From the NCBI RefSeq assembly GCF_041902385.1, contig NZ_CP169244.1, forward strand, positions 3,782,001 to 3,846,000: a stretch of DNA of 64,000 bases. The letters run 5' to 3'. How positions within the stretch are numbered: position 1 is the first letter of the stretch; each line of letters opens with the position of its first letter. Below, piece after piece: positions 34,264 to 43,890 of this stretch. The notes under the pieces are model-generated. The model searched no databases and had not been told where the DNA came from. It saw nothing but the letters and a program-made list of their open reading frames with translations. Made by a program: the position numbers and the translations under genes. This DNA comes from Arcticibacter sp041902385 (GTDB lineage: Bacteria > Bacteroidota > Bacteroidia > Sphingobacteriales > Sphingobacteriaceae).

Positions 34264-35163
34264 ATGATTGACAAGCAAGAAATCGCAGCACAATACCAGG
34301 AGATTCAGGATGAAATTTGTCGCGGCCTCGAGCAGCTCGATGGTACCGGAAGGTTTGAAGAGGAGATCTGGCAGCGCGAAGGCGGTGGCGGAGGCCGTAC
34401 GCGCATCATCCAGAACGGCACCGTACTCGAGAAAGGAGGGGTCAACTTCTCTGCTGTGTTTGGAAAGCTTCCCGAGCCTGTTAAACGCTCATTTAAAGTG
34501 GAATCCGACGATTTCTTCGCTACAGGAGTTTCCATTGTCATTCATCCCAATCATCCTCTTGTGCCTATCATCCATATGAACATCCGTTATTTCGAGATGA
34601 ATGAAGAGGTCCGCTGGTTCGGCGGGGGGATCGATTTAACGCCCCACTACGTGTACGAAGAGGATGCACGCTATTTTCACACTCATCTGAAGTCCGTGTG
34701 CGACCGCTTTTCCCCCTCGTTTTATCCGCGGTTCAAAGAGTGGGCCGACGATTACTTCTTCATCAGGCACCGCAGCGAGACCCGCGGTATTGGCGGTATT
34801 TTCTACGACCGGCTTAATCCCGTTACGGCCGGAGTCGGTTGGAACGAGATTTTTGAGTTCTCTAAAGCGGTTGGCCGAAGCTTTGTGCCCGTCTATACAG
34901 AGCTTGTTAACCGTCACCGAAATGAAGATTTTAGCGAGCAGCAGAAGCAATGGCAGTACCAGCGCCGCAGCCGCTACGCAGAATTTAACCTGGTCTATGA
35001 CGCAGGAACCAAGTTCGGACTCGAGACCAACGGTCGCATTGAGTCCATTCTTATGAGTCTTCCCCCGCAGGCAAATTGGGTATACAATTTCAGTCCCGTG
35101 CCCGGAAGTGAGGAAGAGAAGACCTTGCAGCTCCTGAAGAAAGGGATCGACTGGGCAAAATAG
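34264..35163 (+). CDS. hemF: Oxygen-dependent coproporphyrinogen III oxidase
   Basis: Decarboxylates two propionate side chains of coproporphyrinogen III to vinyls using O2, late in heme synthesis. The 299-residue protein is normal in length and carries the family blocks EGGGGGRTRIIQNGTVLEKG, GVNFSAVFG, WFGGGIDLTPHYVYEEDARY, RGIGGIFYDRL and RYAEFNLVYDAGTKFGLETN, then GRIESILMSLPP. Its use implies aerobic heme synthesis, in line with SCO and cytochrome c in the window. Monocistronic; an inverted-repeat region follows. Confidence 0.95.
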   Translation: MIDKQEIAAQYQEIQDEICRGLEQLDGTGRFEEEIWQREGGGGGRTRIIQNGTVLEKGGVNFSAVFGKLPEPVKRSFKVESDDFFATGVSIVIHPNHPLVPIIHMNIRYFEMNEEVRWFGGGIDLTPHYVYEEDARYFHTHLKSVCDRFSPSFYPRFKEWADDYFFIRHRSETRGIGGIFYDRLNPVTAGVGWNEIFEFSKAVGRSFVPVYTELVNRHRNEDFSEQQKQWQYQRRSRYAEFNLVYDAGTKFGLETNGRIESILMSLPPQANWVYNFSPVPGSEEEKTLQLLKKGIDWAK

Positions 35164-35245
35164 GAGAACGCAAGGCTATGGCCCGCTAGTCCGGACCAGA
35201 GCTGGGCCGCTTCAGTATCGCTTCAGAATATCTTCATACTCGGAG

Positions 35246-35334
35246 TGAGTCCGGGTTGAGTGCGGGTCGAGTGCGGATTGACTGCGGTTTTTTTCCTGAA
35301 TAATCCGCAGTCAACCCGCACGGACTCCTCACGG
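35246..35334. repeat. Large GC-rich inverted repeat with direct repeats
   Basis: TTGACTGCGG (35278-35287) pairs with CCGCAGTCAA (35305-35314), and outward the arms continue to match imperfectly to 35246 and 35334. The left arm contains three direct repeats of about 12 bases (GGTTGAGTGCGG, GGTCGAGTGCGG, GATTGACTGCGG). It lies between hemF and gyrA. The T-run sits in the loop, so it is not a usual terminator. Confidence 0.6.
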
Positions 35335-35412
35335 ACCCCGCAGGCAGAACGACTGAAAAGAACTACTGAAACGTTCATGGTATAGTCCGTTCCCGTGGCA
35401 TATTGTTAGCAG

Positions 35413-35448
35413 TTTGTGCCCGATAATCCGCATAATTTCTTATCTTCG
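35413..35448 (+). promoter_or_regulatory. Possible gyrA promoter
   Basis: TTTG (35413-35416) and TATCTTCG (35441-35448) resemble the TTTG and TAnnTTTG elements, with a 24-base spacer that is slightly long. It lies 49 bases before the gyrA start. Confidence 0.3.
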
Positions 35449-35496
35449 CCCAGCTCTTTACAAGAGCTTTTGTATTTAATTTAGCAACTTCAAACG

Positions 35497-38109
35497 ATGG
35501 CTGAAGAAACAGAAAATGGGAATTTAGAACCTGCTAACAATCGCATCATACCTATCAACATAGAAGAGGAAATGAAATCGGCATACATCGACTATTCGAT
35601 GTCTGTAATCGTTTCCCGTGCACTTCCGGATGTTCGTGACGGACTGAAGCCAGTTCACCGGCGCGTACTTTACGGAATGCTCGACCTTGGCGTAACCAGT
35701 GGTAAACCTTATAAGAAGTCTGCCCGTATTGTGGGAGACGTATTAGGAAAGTATCACCCTCATGGCGACTCGTCTGTCTATGGCACAATGGTCCGTATGG
35801 CGCAGGAGTGGAGCCTTCGCTACCCTCTTGTTGACGGTCAGGGAAATTTCGGTTCTGTTGACGGTGATGAGCCGGCGGCAATGCGTTATACAGAAGCACG
35901 TCTGAAGAAGATTGCCGAGGAGATGCTGGCCGACATCAACAAGGACACCATCGACTACCAGCTTAACTTTGACGACTCGCTGGAAGAGCCTACCGTGCTG
36001 CCTACCAAGATCCCGAACCTGCTGGTGAACGGAGCTTCTGGTATTGCCGTGGGTATGGCAACCAACATGGCCCCCCATAACCTGAACGAGGTGATCAATG
36101 CCACTGTTGCTTATATTGACGACCGCGACATTGAGGTGTCGGGACTTATGCAATATGTAAAGGCGCCCGACTTCCCGACCGGTGGTATCATCTACGGCCA
36201 TGCGGGAGTGAAGGAAGCTTATGAAACCGGAAGAGGGCGTGTAGTGATGCGCGCTAAAGCGGAGATTGAAACCTTTGGCCATGACCGTGAACGGATCGTC
36301 GTTACGGAGATCCCCTACATGGTGAACAAGGCGCAGATGATCGAAACTACTGCAGGTCTGATCAACGATAAGAAGATCGAAGGTATTTCTGAAATCCGTG
36401 ACGAATCTGACCGCACCGGGATGCGCATCGTGTACGAGATCAAGCGCGACGCGAATTCATCTATTGTACTGAACAACCTTTATAAATATACCGCTCTTCA
36501 GAGCTCTTTCAGTATTAATAATATCGCCCTGGTTCATGGCCGGCCGATGCTGCTTAATCTGAAGGACCTGATCAAGCATTTCGTGGATCACCGTCATGAG
36601 GTAGTGATCCGCCGTACTCGTTTCGAACTTGCTGAAGCGGAAAAGAGAGCGCACATCCTGGAGGGATTGCTGATCGCCCTCGACCATCTCGACGAGGTGA
36701 TCAACCTGATCCGCAGCTCGGCAACGCCGGAAGATGCGCGTACCGGCTTGATGGAGCGCTTCGGTCTTTCTGACCTTCAGGCAAGAGCAATCCTCGACAT
36801 GACCCTGCGCCGTCTGACCGGTCTGGAAAGAGATAAGATCAAGGAAGAATATGCTGAGCTGATGAAGACCATTGAATATTTGAGATCTGTGCTGGCAGAC
36901 GAAGGTCTCCGGATGAAGATCATCAAAGACGAGCTGCAGGAGATCCTTGAGAAATACGGGGATGAGCGCCGCACCAGTATCGTTCATTCTGCTGAGGATA
37001 TGCGGATGGAGGACTTCATTGAGGACGAGGAGGTGGTGATCACCATTTCGTACGAAGGCTACATCAAGCGTACTCCGCTTACGGAATACCACCGTCAGGG
37101 CCGGGGAGGAAAGGGTTCTCTGGGCTCTAACTCGCGCGACCAGGATTTTATTGAGCATATTGTTATCGCTTCCAACCATAACTATATGCTGTTCTTTACC
37201 GAGGCCGGACGTTGTTTCTGGCTGCGGGTATTTGAAGTTCCGGAAGGATCAAGGACCAGCAAGGGAAGGGCGATCCAGAACATCATCAATATCCCTAAGG
37301 AGGAGAAGATCAAGGCGTACATTAAGGTGAAGAACCTGAAGGATCAGGATTATCTTGAGAATAACTTCATCATCATGTGTACCCGCAAGGGAACGATCAA
37401 GAAAACGTCCCTGGAAGCTTATTCCCGTCCGCGGGCAAATGGTATTAACGCGATCAATATCAACGATGGCGACCAGCTGCTGGAAGCTAACCTGACAGAT
37501 GGCAGCAGTGAGATCATCATGGCGCTGCGCTCGGGAAGAGCGATCCGCTTTAACGAGTCGACAGTCAGGCCGATGGGACGTACTGCTACCGGGGTGCGGG
37601 GTGTAACGCTTGCGCATGATAAGGATGAGGTGATCGGCATGATCAGCATCAACAATCCGGAAGCGACCGTACTGGTGGTGTCAGAAAAGGGATACGGCAA
37701 GCGTACTCATCTGGAAGATTACCGCGTGACCAACCGCGGTGGAAAGGGCGTGAAGACCATCAACGTGACGGACAAGACCGGAGAACTGGTTGCGATCAAA
37801 GACGTGACGGATACAGACGACCTGATGATCATCAACCGCTCGGGTATCGTCATTCGTATTGCCATCGGAGAACTGAGGGTAATGGGAAGAGCAACGCAGG
37901 GAGTCCGTCTTATTTCACTCAAGGGTGATGATGCGATCGCTTCTATTGCCAAAGTTGAACATGAGGAAGAAGCAGAGACGGCCGAAGTGCTGAACGAAGT
38001 GGAGGAACTTGCTTCGGAAGCAGATCTGGAGCCGGAAGAGGAGATCGATGAGACGGAAGAATCAAATGAAGATGAGGATACGAATTCTGATGATGATTCG
38101 TTAGAATAA
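35497..38109 (+). CDS. gyrA: DNA gyrase subunit A
   Basis: The DNA cleavage-religation subunit of gyrase (870 residues). The N-terminal domain has the winged-helix region SRALPDVRDGLKPVHRRVLY and the catalytic Tyr in AAMRYTEARL. The C-terminal beta-pinwheel holds several GxxGxG-like blades and a GyrA box (QGRGGKGSLG, not ParC-like). The tail is long and acidic. In the quinolone region the sequence is HPHGDSSVYGT: the residue equal to E. coli Ser83 is Ser, but the one equal to Asp87 is Gly (G96). Ten bases after the stop, an exported TPR gene follows on the same strand. Confidence 0.96.
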   Translation: MAEETENGNLEPANNRIIPINIEEEMKSAYIDYSMSVIVSRALPDVRDGLKPVHRRVLYGMLDLGVTSGKPYKKSARIVGDVLGKYHPHGDSSVYGTMVRMAQEWSLRYPLVDGQGNFGSVDGDEPAAMRYTEARLKKIAEEMLADINKDTIDYQLNFDDSLEEPTVLPTKIPNLLVNGASGIAVGMATNMAPHNLNEVINATVAYIDDRDIEVSGLMQYVKAPDFPTGGIIYGHAGVKEAYETGRGRVVMRAKAEIETFGHDRERIVVTEIPYMVNKAQMIETTAGLINDKKIEGISEIRDESDRTGMRIVYEIKRDANSSIVLNNLYKYTALQSSFSINNIALVHGRPMLLNLKDLIKHFVDHRHEVVIRRTRFELAEAEKRAHILEGLLIALDHLDEVINLIRSSATPEDARTGLMERFGLSDLQARAILDMTLRRLTGLERDKIKEEYAELMKTIEYLRSVLADEGLRMKIIKDELQEILEKYGDERRTSIVHSAEDMRMEDFIEDEEVVITISYEGYIKRTPLTEYHRQGRGGKGSLGSNSRDQDFIEHIVIASNHNYMLFFTEAGRCFWLRVFEVPEGSRTSKGRAIQNIINIPKEEKIKAYIKVKNLKDQDYLENNFIIMCTRKGTIKKTSLEAYSRPRANGINAININDGDQLLEANLTDGSSEIIMALRSGRAIRFNESTVRPMGRTATGVRGVTLAHDKDEVIGMISINNPEATVLVVSEKGYGKRTHLEDYRVTNRGGKGVKTINVTDKTGELVAIKDVTDTDDLMIINRSGIVIRIAIGELRVMGRATQGVRLISLKGDDAIASIAKVEHEEEAETAEVLNEVEELASEADLEPEEEIDETEESNEDEDTNSDDDSLE

Positions 38110-38119
38110 CAGAATACTT

Positions 38120-39232
38120 ATGAGAAAGTCGCTTTTATTACTTGTACTATCTGGCTTTTTTGTGAATGTTGCGTTTGGTCAGACTATGACCAAAGAGGCG
38201 ATGAACAATTTCGCCCTGTATACCAGTAGGGGCGACTTTTCTTTCCTCGAAAAGGCAAAGAAGGCAATTGATGACGCGTACAAGACTAAAAAGGACTCCT
38301 TCAGTTATAAAAACAACCTGATCAGGAGCCTGGTCTACTCATCGCTTGCTTATTCTGATTCAACCCGCAAGCTCAGCTATGCCAAGGATCCCATTGAGGA
38401 GACATCGTTCTCTTTCAATCGGTTAAAAAATCCGAAGCTGAATGATGAACATAAGCCGGAACTGGATTTTGTAAAAACGCAGCTGGCAAAGGCCTGGCTG
38501 ATCAGGGCCAATAAGGCACTAGCCTCTTACAGTTATCAGGAAGCGTATAATGCGTACCTCTTTGTTGATTCACTTAACTCTGATAACGATATCCTGGTAA
38601 AACATAATCTTGCTTTACTGAGCGAGAAGCTGGGCTACTCGGCCAGGGCCATCTACTATTACGAGCAGCTGATAGCTGATAACAGAAGATCTTTGCCTGA
38701 CTATTACCTGGCGCTCTCTAATCTTTACGAGTCGCGGAACAGCAACCGCTCTCTGGAAATATTGCAGGAGGGAAGGAGGGTGTTTCCGGGAAACAAGGAC
38801 CTGCTCTTTAAGATGATCAATATGTACGCGGATAACGGTTCTTATTCGATGGTGGAAACGGTTGTGGCCGACGCATTGAGGATGGATCCGGATAATCCTG
38901 AGCTGAACTACCTGGCGGGGTTCTCTTATGACGTGCTGGGACGAAAGGCGAAGGCCGAGGATTATTACAAAAAGGTGATTAACCTGGAGTATAATAACTA
39001 TGAAGGCAACTACTCACTCGGGCTGCTTTATCTCGACCGGTATATCAAGTCGAATAATAATAAGGAGACGAATCTGAATCTGGCAAAAAAATACCTTACT
39101 TTGGCAGGTGAAATAAATCCGAATTCGGTGAACGTTCTGAAGTCGCTGGCTGTTTTATATAATACGTCGGGCGACATGATAGAGCTCGAAAAGGTAAACG
39201 ATAAACTCAAGCAATTTATTCTAATAAACTAA
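38120..39232 (+). CDS. Exported tetratricopeptide repeat protein
   Basis: A 370-residue periplasmic protein with a signal peptide (KSLLLLVLSGFFVNVAFG). The mature part is helical, with TPR units recognisable in the second half: ARAIYYYEQLIADNRRSLPD, PELNYLAGFSYDVLGRKAKA and EDYYKKVINLEYNNYEGNYS. It probably acts as a protein-interaction scaffold. It starts ten bases after gyrA and is followed after four bases by a second TPR gene of similar layout, so the pair probably arose by duplication and is co-transcribed. Confidence 0.82.
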   Translation: MRKSLLLLVLSGFFVNVAFGQTMTKEAMNNFALYTSRGDFSFLEKAKKAIDDAYKTKKDSFSYKNNLIRSLVYSSLAYSDSTRKLSYAKDPIEETSFSFNRLKNPKLNDEHKPELDFVKTQLAKAWLIRANKALASYSYQEAYNAYLFVDSLNSDNDILVKHNLALLSEKLGYSARAIYYYEQLIADNRRSLPDYYLALSNLYESRNSNRSLEILQEGRRVFPGNKDLLFKMINMYADNGSYSMVETVVADALRMDPDNPELNYLAGFSYDVLGRKAKAEDYYKKVINLEYNNYEGNYSLGLLYLDRYIKSNNNKETNLNLAKKYLTLAGEINPNSVNVLKSLAVLYNTSGDMIELEKVNDKLKQFILIN

Positions 39233-39236
39233 ATAT

Positions 39237-40406
39237 ATGAACACAAAGTCGCTTTTATTTGCGCTTGCGATAACAGGAATGTCTATTTCTGCTTTTGCGC
39301 AAAAATCAGCAGTAAATTCTGCTAAATCCGATTACGAGAGTTATTCTACATTGAGAGGCGCGTCTCCTCAGCTGGCAGTGCCCAAGCTGAAATCAGCAAA
39401 GGAATCAATAGACAAGGCTGTATTACATGAAAAGACAAAAGCAGATCCGACAGCCTGGGCTTACCGTGCTTTGATCTATGCTGACCTGGCTGTTGCCGAT
39501 TCTACGTCTGCATCAGAGCAGCTTTCTGCTGAAGCGCTTACTTCTCTTAACAAAGCGAAAGAACTTGATAACGGAGGTACGCAGAAAGAAAATCTGCAGA
39601 GAGCGACTGCTTTACTTTCTCAGGGCCAGCTGGTAAAGGGAAAGAATTTCTATGACAAACAACAGTTTGCCGAGGCTTACAAGGAATTCAACAAGGGACT
39701 TCAATACAATCCTGGTGATACTACCCTCAATTATGCTGCTGCTATTTCTGCGATGTATGCAAAGGATAATGCGGCTGCTATTGAACGCTTCAAGGCTTTA
39801 TTGCCTACTAATTATTCTTCACTTGAAAATGTTTATTCTAACCTGTCTGTATTATACATGCAACAGGGGGATACTACAAATGCAATTAAGATTGCAGGTG
39901 AAGGTGCTGCTAAATTTCCCAAAAGCTCTGACCTGGCTACCAGAGAGATTGAGCTTAGCCTGATGAGCGGCAAGCAGAAAGAAGTGATCACCAAGATCAA
40001 CGAACAGGCTGCAAAAGAACCAAACAACAAGCTGTATCCGTTCTACCTCGGTATTGCATACAATGCAGCAAATGATAATGCAAAGGCAGAAGAGGCTTAC
40101 AAGAAAGCGATTGCTTTAGATCCTAACTACAGCGATGCTTATATCAACCTCGGTGGTCTGATCATGAACAACGGAATTGAAATCTATAACAAGGCTAACA
40201 AGCTTCCAAGCAACAAGCAGGCAGAGTATGCTTCAACTATGAAGAAAGCTCAGGCAGAGTTCGACAGAGCTTTACCTTTCCTTGAAAAGTCAGTTGAGCT
40301 GAATCCGAAATCAGAGCTTGCGCTGAAGAACCTTAAGACTTATTATACCATCAAGAATAACAAGGCTAAGATCGACGAAATTGACGCGAAGATCAAAGCT
40401 CTTTAA
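39237..40406 (+). CDS. Exported tetratricopeptide repeat protein, second copy
   Basis: A 389-residue periplasmic protein with a signal peptide (NTKSLLFALAITGMSISAFA). The TPR units are clearer than in the first copy: QFAEAYKEFNKGLQYNPGDT near residue 140, YPFYLGIAYNAANDNAKAEE and AYKKAIALDPNYSDAYINLG near 265-305. Last gene of the apparent gyrA-TPR-TPR run, followed by a strong terminator. Binding partner unknown. Confidence 0.85.
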   Translation: MNTKSLLFALAITGMSISAFAQKSAVNSAKSDYESYSTLRGASPQLAVPKLKSAKESIDKAVLHEKTKADPTAWAYRALIYADLAVADSTSASEQLSAEALTSLNKAKELDNGGTQKENLQRATALLSQGQLVKGKNFYDKQQFAEAYKEFNKGLQYNPGDTTLNYAAAISAMYAKDNAAAIERFKALLPTNYSSLENVYSNLSVLYMQQGDTTNAIKIAGEGAAKFPKSSDLATREIELSLMSGKQKEVITKINEQAAKEPNNKLYPFYLGIAYNAANDNAKAEEAYKKAIALDPNYSDAYINLGGLIMNNGIEIYNKANKLPSNKQAEYASTMKKAQAEFDRALPFLEKSVELNPKSELALKNLKTYYTIKNNKAKIDEIDAKIKAL

Positions 40407-40430
40407 TTTGGTTCACCCATAGCAAAAAGG

Positions 40431-40462
40431 AAGCCTGCTGAGTAAACTCAGCAGGCTTTTCT
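40431..40462 (+). terminator. Terminator after the TPR genes
   Basis: AAGCCTGCTGAG (40431-40442) pairs with CTCAGCAGGCTT (40447-40458) around TAAA, followed by T residues. Confidence 0.93.
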
Positions 40463-40556
40463 GTTTATATCTGTCTGCCTTGTAAAGACCGTAATGGGCA
40501 ATAGGGGCCTTGAAACGCTTTTTGCGGCCTGGACCTGTCTTTACCCCGATATTCCT

Positions 40557-40843
40557 TAAGCAGCAATACGGAGGCATTGAGACTCCGGACCCAAGCGCTC
40601 GTTTTCATTTTCCAGACAAATGGTAAGCAGCAATACGGAGGCATTGAGACTCCGGACCCAAGCGCTCGTTTTCATTTTCCAGACAAATGGTAAGCTGCAA
40701 TATGGAGGCATTGAGACTCCGGCCCCAAGCGCCCGTTTTCATTTTGCAGACAAATGGTAAGCAGCAATACGGGGGCATTGAGACTCCGGCCCCAAGCGCC
40801 CGTTTTCATTTTGCATGCAAATTGTAAGCAGCAATATGGCCGT
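40557..40843. repeat. 67-base tandem repeat, four units plus a partial
   Basis: Units starting TAAGCAGCAATACGGAGGCA lie at 40557, 40624, 40691, 40758 and 40825 (partial), each exactly 67 bases apart. They are nearly identical; the last two full units share the changes GGCCCC and CGCCCG. The period is not a multiple of three and no coding signal is seen. The spacer 40407-40980 holds nothing else besides the terminator. Confidence 0.92.
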
Positions 40844-40980
40844 AGGGAGCAAGTAAAACCATCGGTACAAATCAAATAGAATGAGGCAATAAACTGCGAC
40901 ATGGACGTATTGAGCCCGCCCTACGAGTGGGCGGGAACGGGAATGTCAACGTATGGCAGGAGGGACGCAGTCAGCGTTAC

Positions 40981-43109
40981 TTACAGGCTTGCCAATTTTT
41001 CCAGGGCCTTTTTCAAGTCTGTTTTTTCGCTTGTAATGTCTTTCCAAAGGTCACCTTTCTCCTTCAGCCGCTCCATGGTGTTGAATATGGTGTATTTGCG
41101 GATGTCGAGATCTCCATTTACCTCATTCCATTCCAATGGCGTAGAGACGGTGGCTCCTGGCTTTGGGCGGCAGGAGTAAGGTGCTGCAATGGTTTGTCCC
41201 CGCCGGTTTTGCAGAAAGTCCAGGTAGATCTTTTTCTTCCTCTTTGAAGGACTCCTTTCGAGACTGGTTGTTTCAGGGTGCTGCTGGTTGATGATCTGCC
41301 CGAGGTAGTGGACGAAGTTCTTAACCACCTCGTACTCGTACTTGGCGCCCAGATGCATAAAAATATGAAGGCCGCGCGAGCCCGAAGTCTTGATATAAGG
41401 ACGTATGTTCATCTGCTGGAGCATGTCTCTGGCGGTAAGCGCTACCTGAACCACCTGGTTAAAGTCGTCCACATCATTCGGATCAAGGTCCATCACGGCA
41501 AACACGGGCTTATCGGTCTTCTTGTACGTACTAAGCCAGGGGTTGATTTCGATGCAGCCCAGGTTCACCATCCAAAGGAGGGTTGGCAGATCATTGCATA
41601 TCAGGTAATCAATATTTTTATCGTTGCTCTCTGAGTACAAAGGCGCATACTTGATCCAGGAGGGGATCTGTTCCACATCGAGATCCTTTTGAAAAAAGCC
41701 GGGTGCATCGATCCCGTTAGGATGACGGTTAAGCGACAAAGGGCGGTCTTTTAGATAGGGAAGAAGGTAAGGCGCCACTTCACGGTAATAGTCGAGCAGC
41801 TCTCCTTTGCTGATCTTTTCCTTTTTCCAGTAGAGCTTGTCGAGGTGCGTGAGCTTGACGGTCTTCTTCCCGAATTTCTCTTCCTGCTCGTCAGCCTTTT
41901 TATCTGGTGTGCCGGAACTGCCGGCCTGTTTCTTTTTTGTAGCGGCAGGAGGAGCGTCCCGAACGCCTGCTTTTTGATCCTTCATTTTAGTAGCCCTTAT
42001 TTCTTTCCATACAGATGCGTCAGCTGGTTCGCCATACCGTGACGAAACATCTTTAACAATCATGGCTTTCCATTTGTCCTTTCTCAGCTGCGGCAGGGCG
42101 CTCTCTATACTTCCCTGAACGTGGGAATGATAAACAACGTGACTGCTTTTTATCCCTTTGAGGAAGGCATTTAACAGATCTTTGCGCTTGTTCAGCTCGA
42201 GTGTGCGTATGTCGTTCTCGTTTAGCTCGATCATGTCAAATGCGTGCAGCACAGGGTTTTTGGTGTTAGTCGGTACGATGACGCCGTCTATAACGGCGGT
42301 GTCACGCACACCCCGCAGCGTTTCAGCAAGAGCAGGATACCGATCGCTGATGTCCGACTGATCTTCGTCCAGAAGCCAGCCGTTCTTTCCTGTTCTGGCG
42401 AGCACGCGATGGCCTGTTAATTTCTCTTCAAAGAGCCAGTTGTTCCCTTGAGGCACAAACCCAGCAGGAGCGGGGCTAACCGGCTGGAAGGAGTAGGTTG
42501 GTCTTTCTGGTTCCGTTTCTGCCAGTGCCTTTGCGCGCCTGGATTTTTTTTGCGTTCAATTCCCTCTCGTTTGACCGCTTCTGGTACAAGGTTCTCACTG
42601 TCAAATTTCTGGTCCACGGCATATTCATCGCGATGTTTGATGAGCAGCCAGGAGTTTTCCTCATTGTCTTTAATCTTCACCAGAGCAAATTCGCCCTTCA
42701 GAATCTTGCCGTGCAGCTTAAACTTCAGATTGCCGCTGTAGAGGCCTTTCTTGAGCTCCTTTTCGTCACTGCCGCCGGAAATGGCTTCGTAGGTGCCTTC
42801 GTCAAAGATCGTGACGACACCTGCTCCATAGTTCCCTTCAGGAATGGTGCCTTCAAAGGTGCGGTAGCTGTAGGGGTGGTCTTCTACCATCATAGCCAGC
42901 CGCTTGTCTTTGGGATTGAGGGAGGGGCCTTTCGGTACCGCCCAGCTTTTCAGCACGCCTTCCAGCTCGAGGCGGAAATCGTAATGCAGATGTGAAGCAT
43001 GATGGCGCTGAACAACGAAGCGAAGTGTGCCTTTGTCTTTGTTGGTACCCGACTTCGGCTCTGACGTTTCTTTGAAGTTTCGCTTCTTAACGTACTCTTT
43101 TAGTCCCAT
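40981..43109 (-). pseudogene. ligD: LigD-type NHEJ protein (PE, decayed ligase, polymerase), frameshifted in this sequence
   Basis: End-joining enzyme next to Ku. The N-terminus is the 3'-phosphoesterase domain (FVVQRHHASHLHYDFRLELE, GTIPEGNYGAGVV). A T8 run at 42544-42551 lacks one base, or carries two extra; beyond it the second frame reads from KKSRRAKALAETEPERPTYS into a ligase-like domain and then the polymerase domain, with catalytic MDLDP, SGSRGLHI and IYLDFLQNRRGQT. The repaired length is about 709 residues. The ligase part looks inactive: KxDG is KLTG, DGE is DGV, the motif IV EG is KA, and no OB-fold follows. Its start abuts the Ku stop with no gap. Confidence 0.85.
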
Positions 43110-43880
43110 TTACGCACCCTTTCTTGTATTGAGGCTTTGCATCAGCTGTTCGTACAGATCGTCTCCGGCCGCCTTGGCAGGCTTCAGCTTCTTGATAGTA
43201 GGCCGCTTGCCTTTGGCTTTTGCCTGTATGATCTTCATCAGCTCATGATGGTATTCGTCTTTAAATTTCTCGATTTCAAACTTGCTGCTGTACTGATTGA
43301 TCAATGCGAGGCCCATGTCGAGTTCTTTTTTGCTGACCGTGACCTCGGCCGGGGAGAGGATCTCCTCAGAAGAACGGATCTCTTCGGCAAAGCGGATCTT
43401 GGTAATTACGATCACGTTGTTAACCGGATGAATGATACAGAGATTCTCCGTGCTTCTGAGTACGAAGCGGGCGAGACCTGCTTTCTTCGACTTTTGAAGC
43501 GCCCTCATCAAAAGGGCATAGGCCTTACGCCCCTGTGTTTCGGGTTCGGAATAGTACGATGTTTCGTAGTACATAGGGTTTACTTCCTCAATATCGACGA
43601 AGTTTTCTATCTCGATCATCTTGCTCTTTTCCGGACTGGCATCCTCAAAGTCTTTGTCCTCCAGGATGACATAGTTGTCCTCAATAGGGTAGCCCTTTAC
43701 AATTTTATCGTATGGAACCTCTTTCCGGGTTTTCTCGTTGATCCTTTGATAGCGGATCCTTGAGTGATCCCTGCTATCGAGCATATCGAGTCCGAGTGAG
43801 CTGTTTTGGACGGCAGAGTACAGCTTGATGGGAATATTGACCAGTCCAAATCCGATAGAGCCTTTCCAGATAGATCTCAT
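43110..43880 (-). CDS. ku: Non-homologous end joining protein Ku
   Basis: A 256-residue DNA-end-binding protein started at the ATG at 43880 (RSIWKGSIGFGLVNIPIKLY, the classical Ku start); the frame is open 24 codons further but without family similarity. It shows the bacterial Ku core including the KGYPIEDNYVILEDKDFE segment and VDIEEVNPMYYETSYY. The C-terminal tail is Lys-rich (AKAKGKRPTIKKLKPAKAAG), which in the family aids LigD contact and DNA binding. It forms an operon with ligD directly downstream and lies just after the DUF2383 gene. Confidence 0.93.
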   Translation of the reverse strand: MRSIWKGSIGFGLVNIPIKLYSAVQNSSLGLDMLDSRDHSRIRYQRINEKTRKEVPYDKIVKGYPIEDNYVILEDKDFEDASPEKSKMIEIENFVDIEEVNPMYYETSYYSEPETQGRKAYALLMRALQKSKKAGLARFVLRSTENLCIIHPVNNVIVITKIRFAEEIRSSEEILSPAEVTVSKKELDMGLALINQYSSKFEIEKFKDEYHHELMKIIQAKAKGKRPTIKKLKPAKAAGDDLYEQLMQSLNTRKGA

Positions 43881-43890
43881 AGCCAGTGTA

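Noticed and set aside
40672..40902. Minus-strand frame of 76 codons over the 67-base repeats
   Set aside because: A by-product of the tandem repeat, with no coding signal and a period that does not keep frame.
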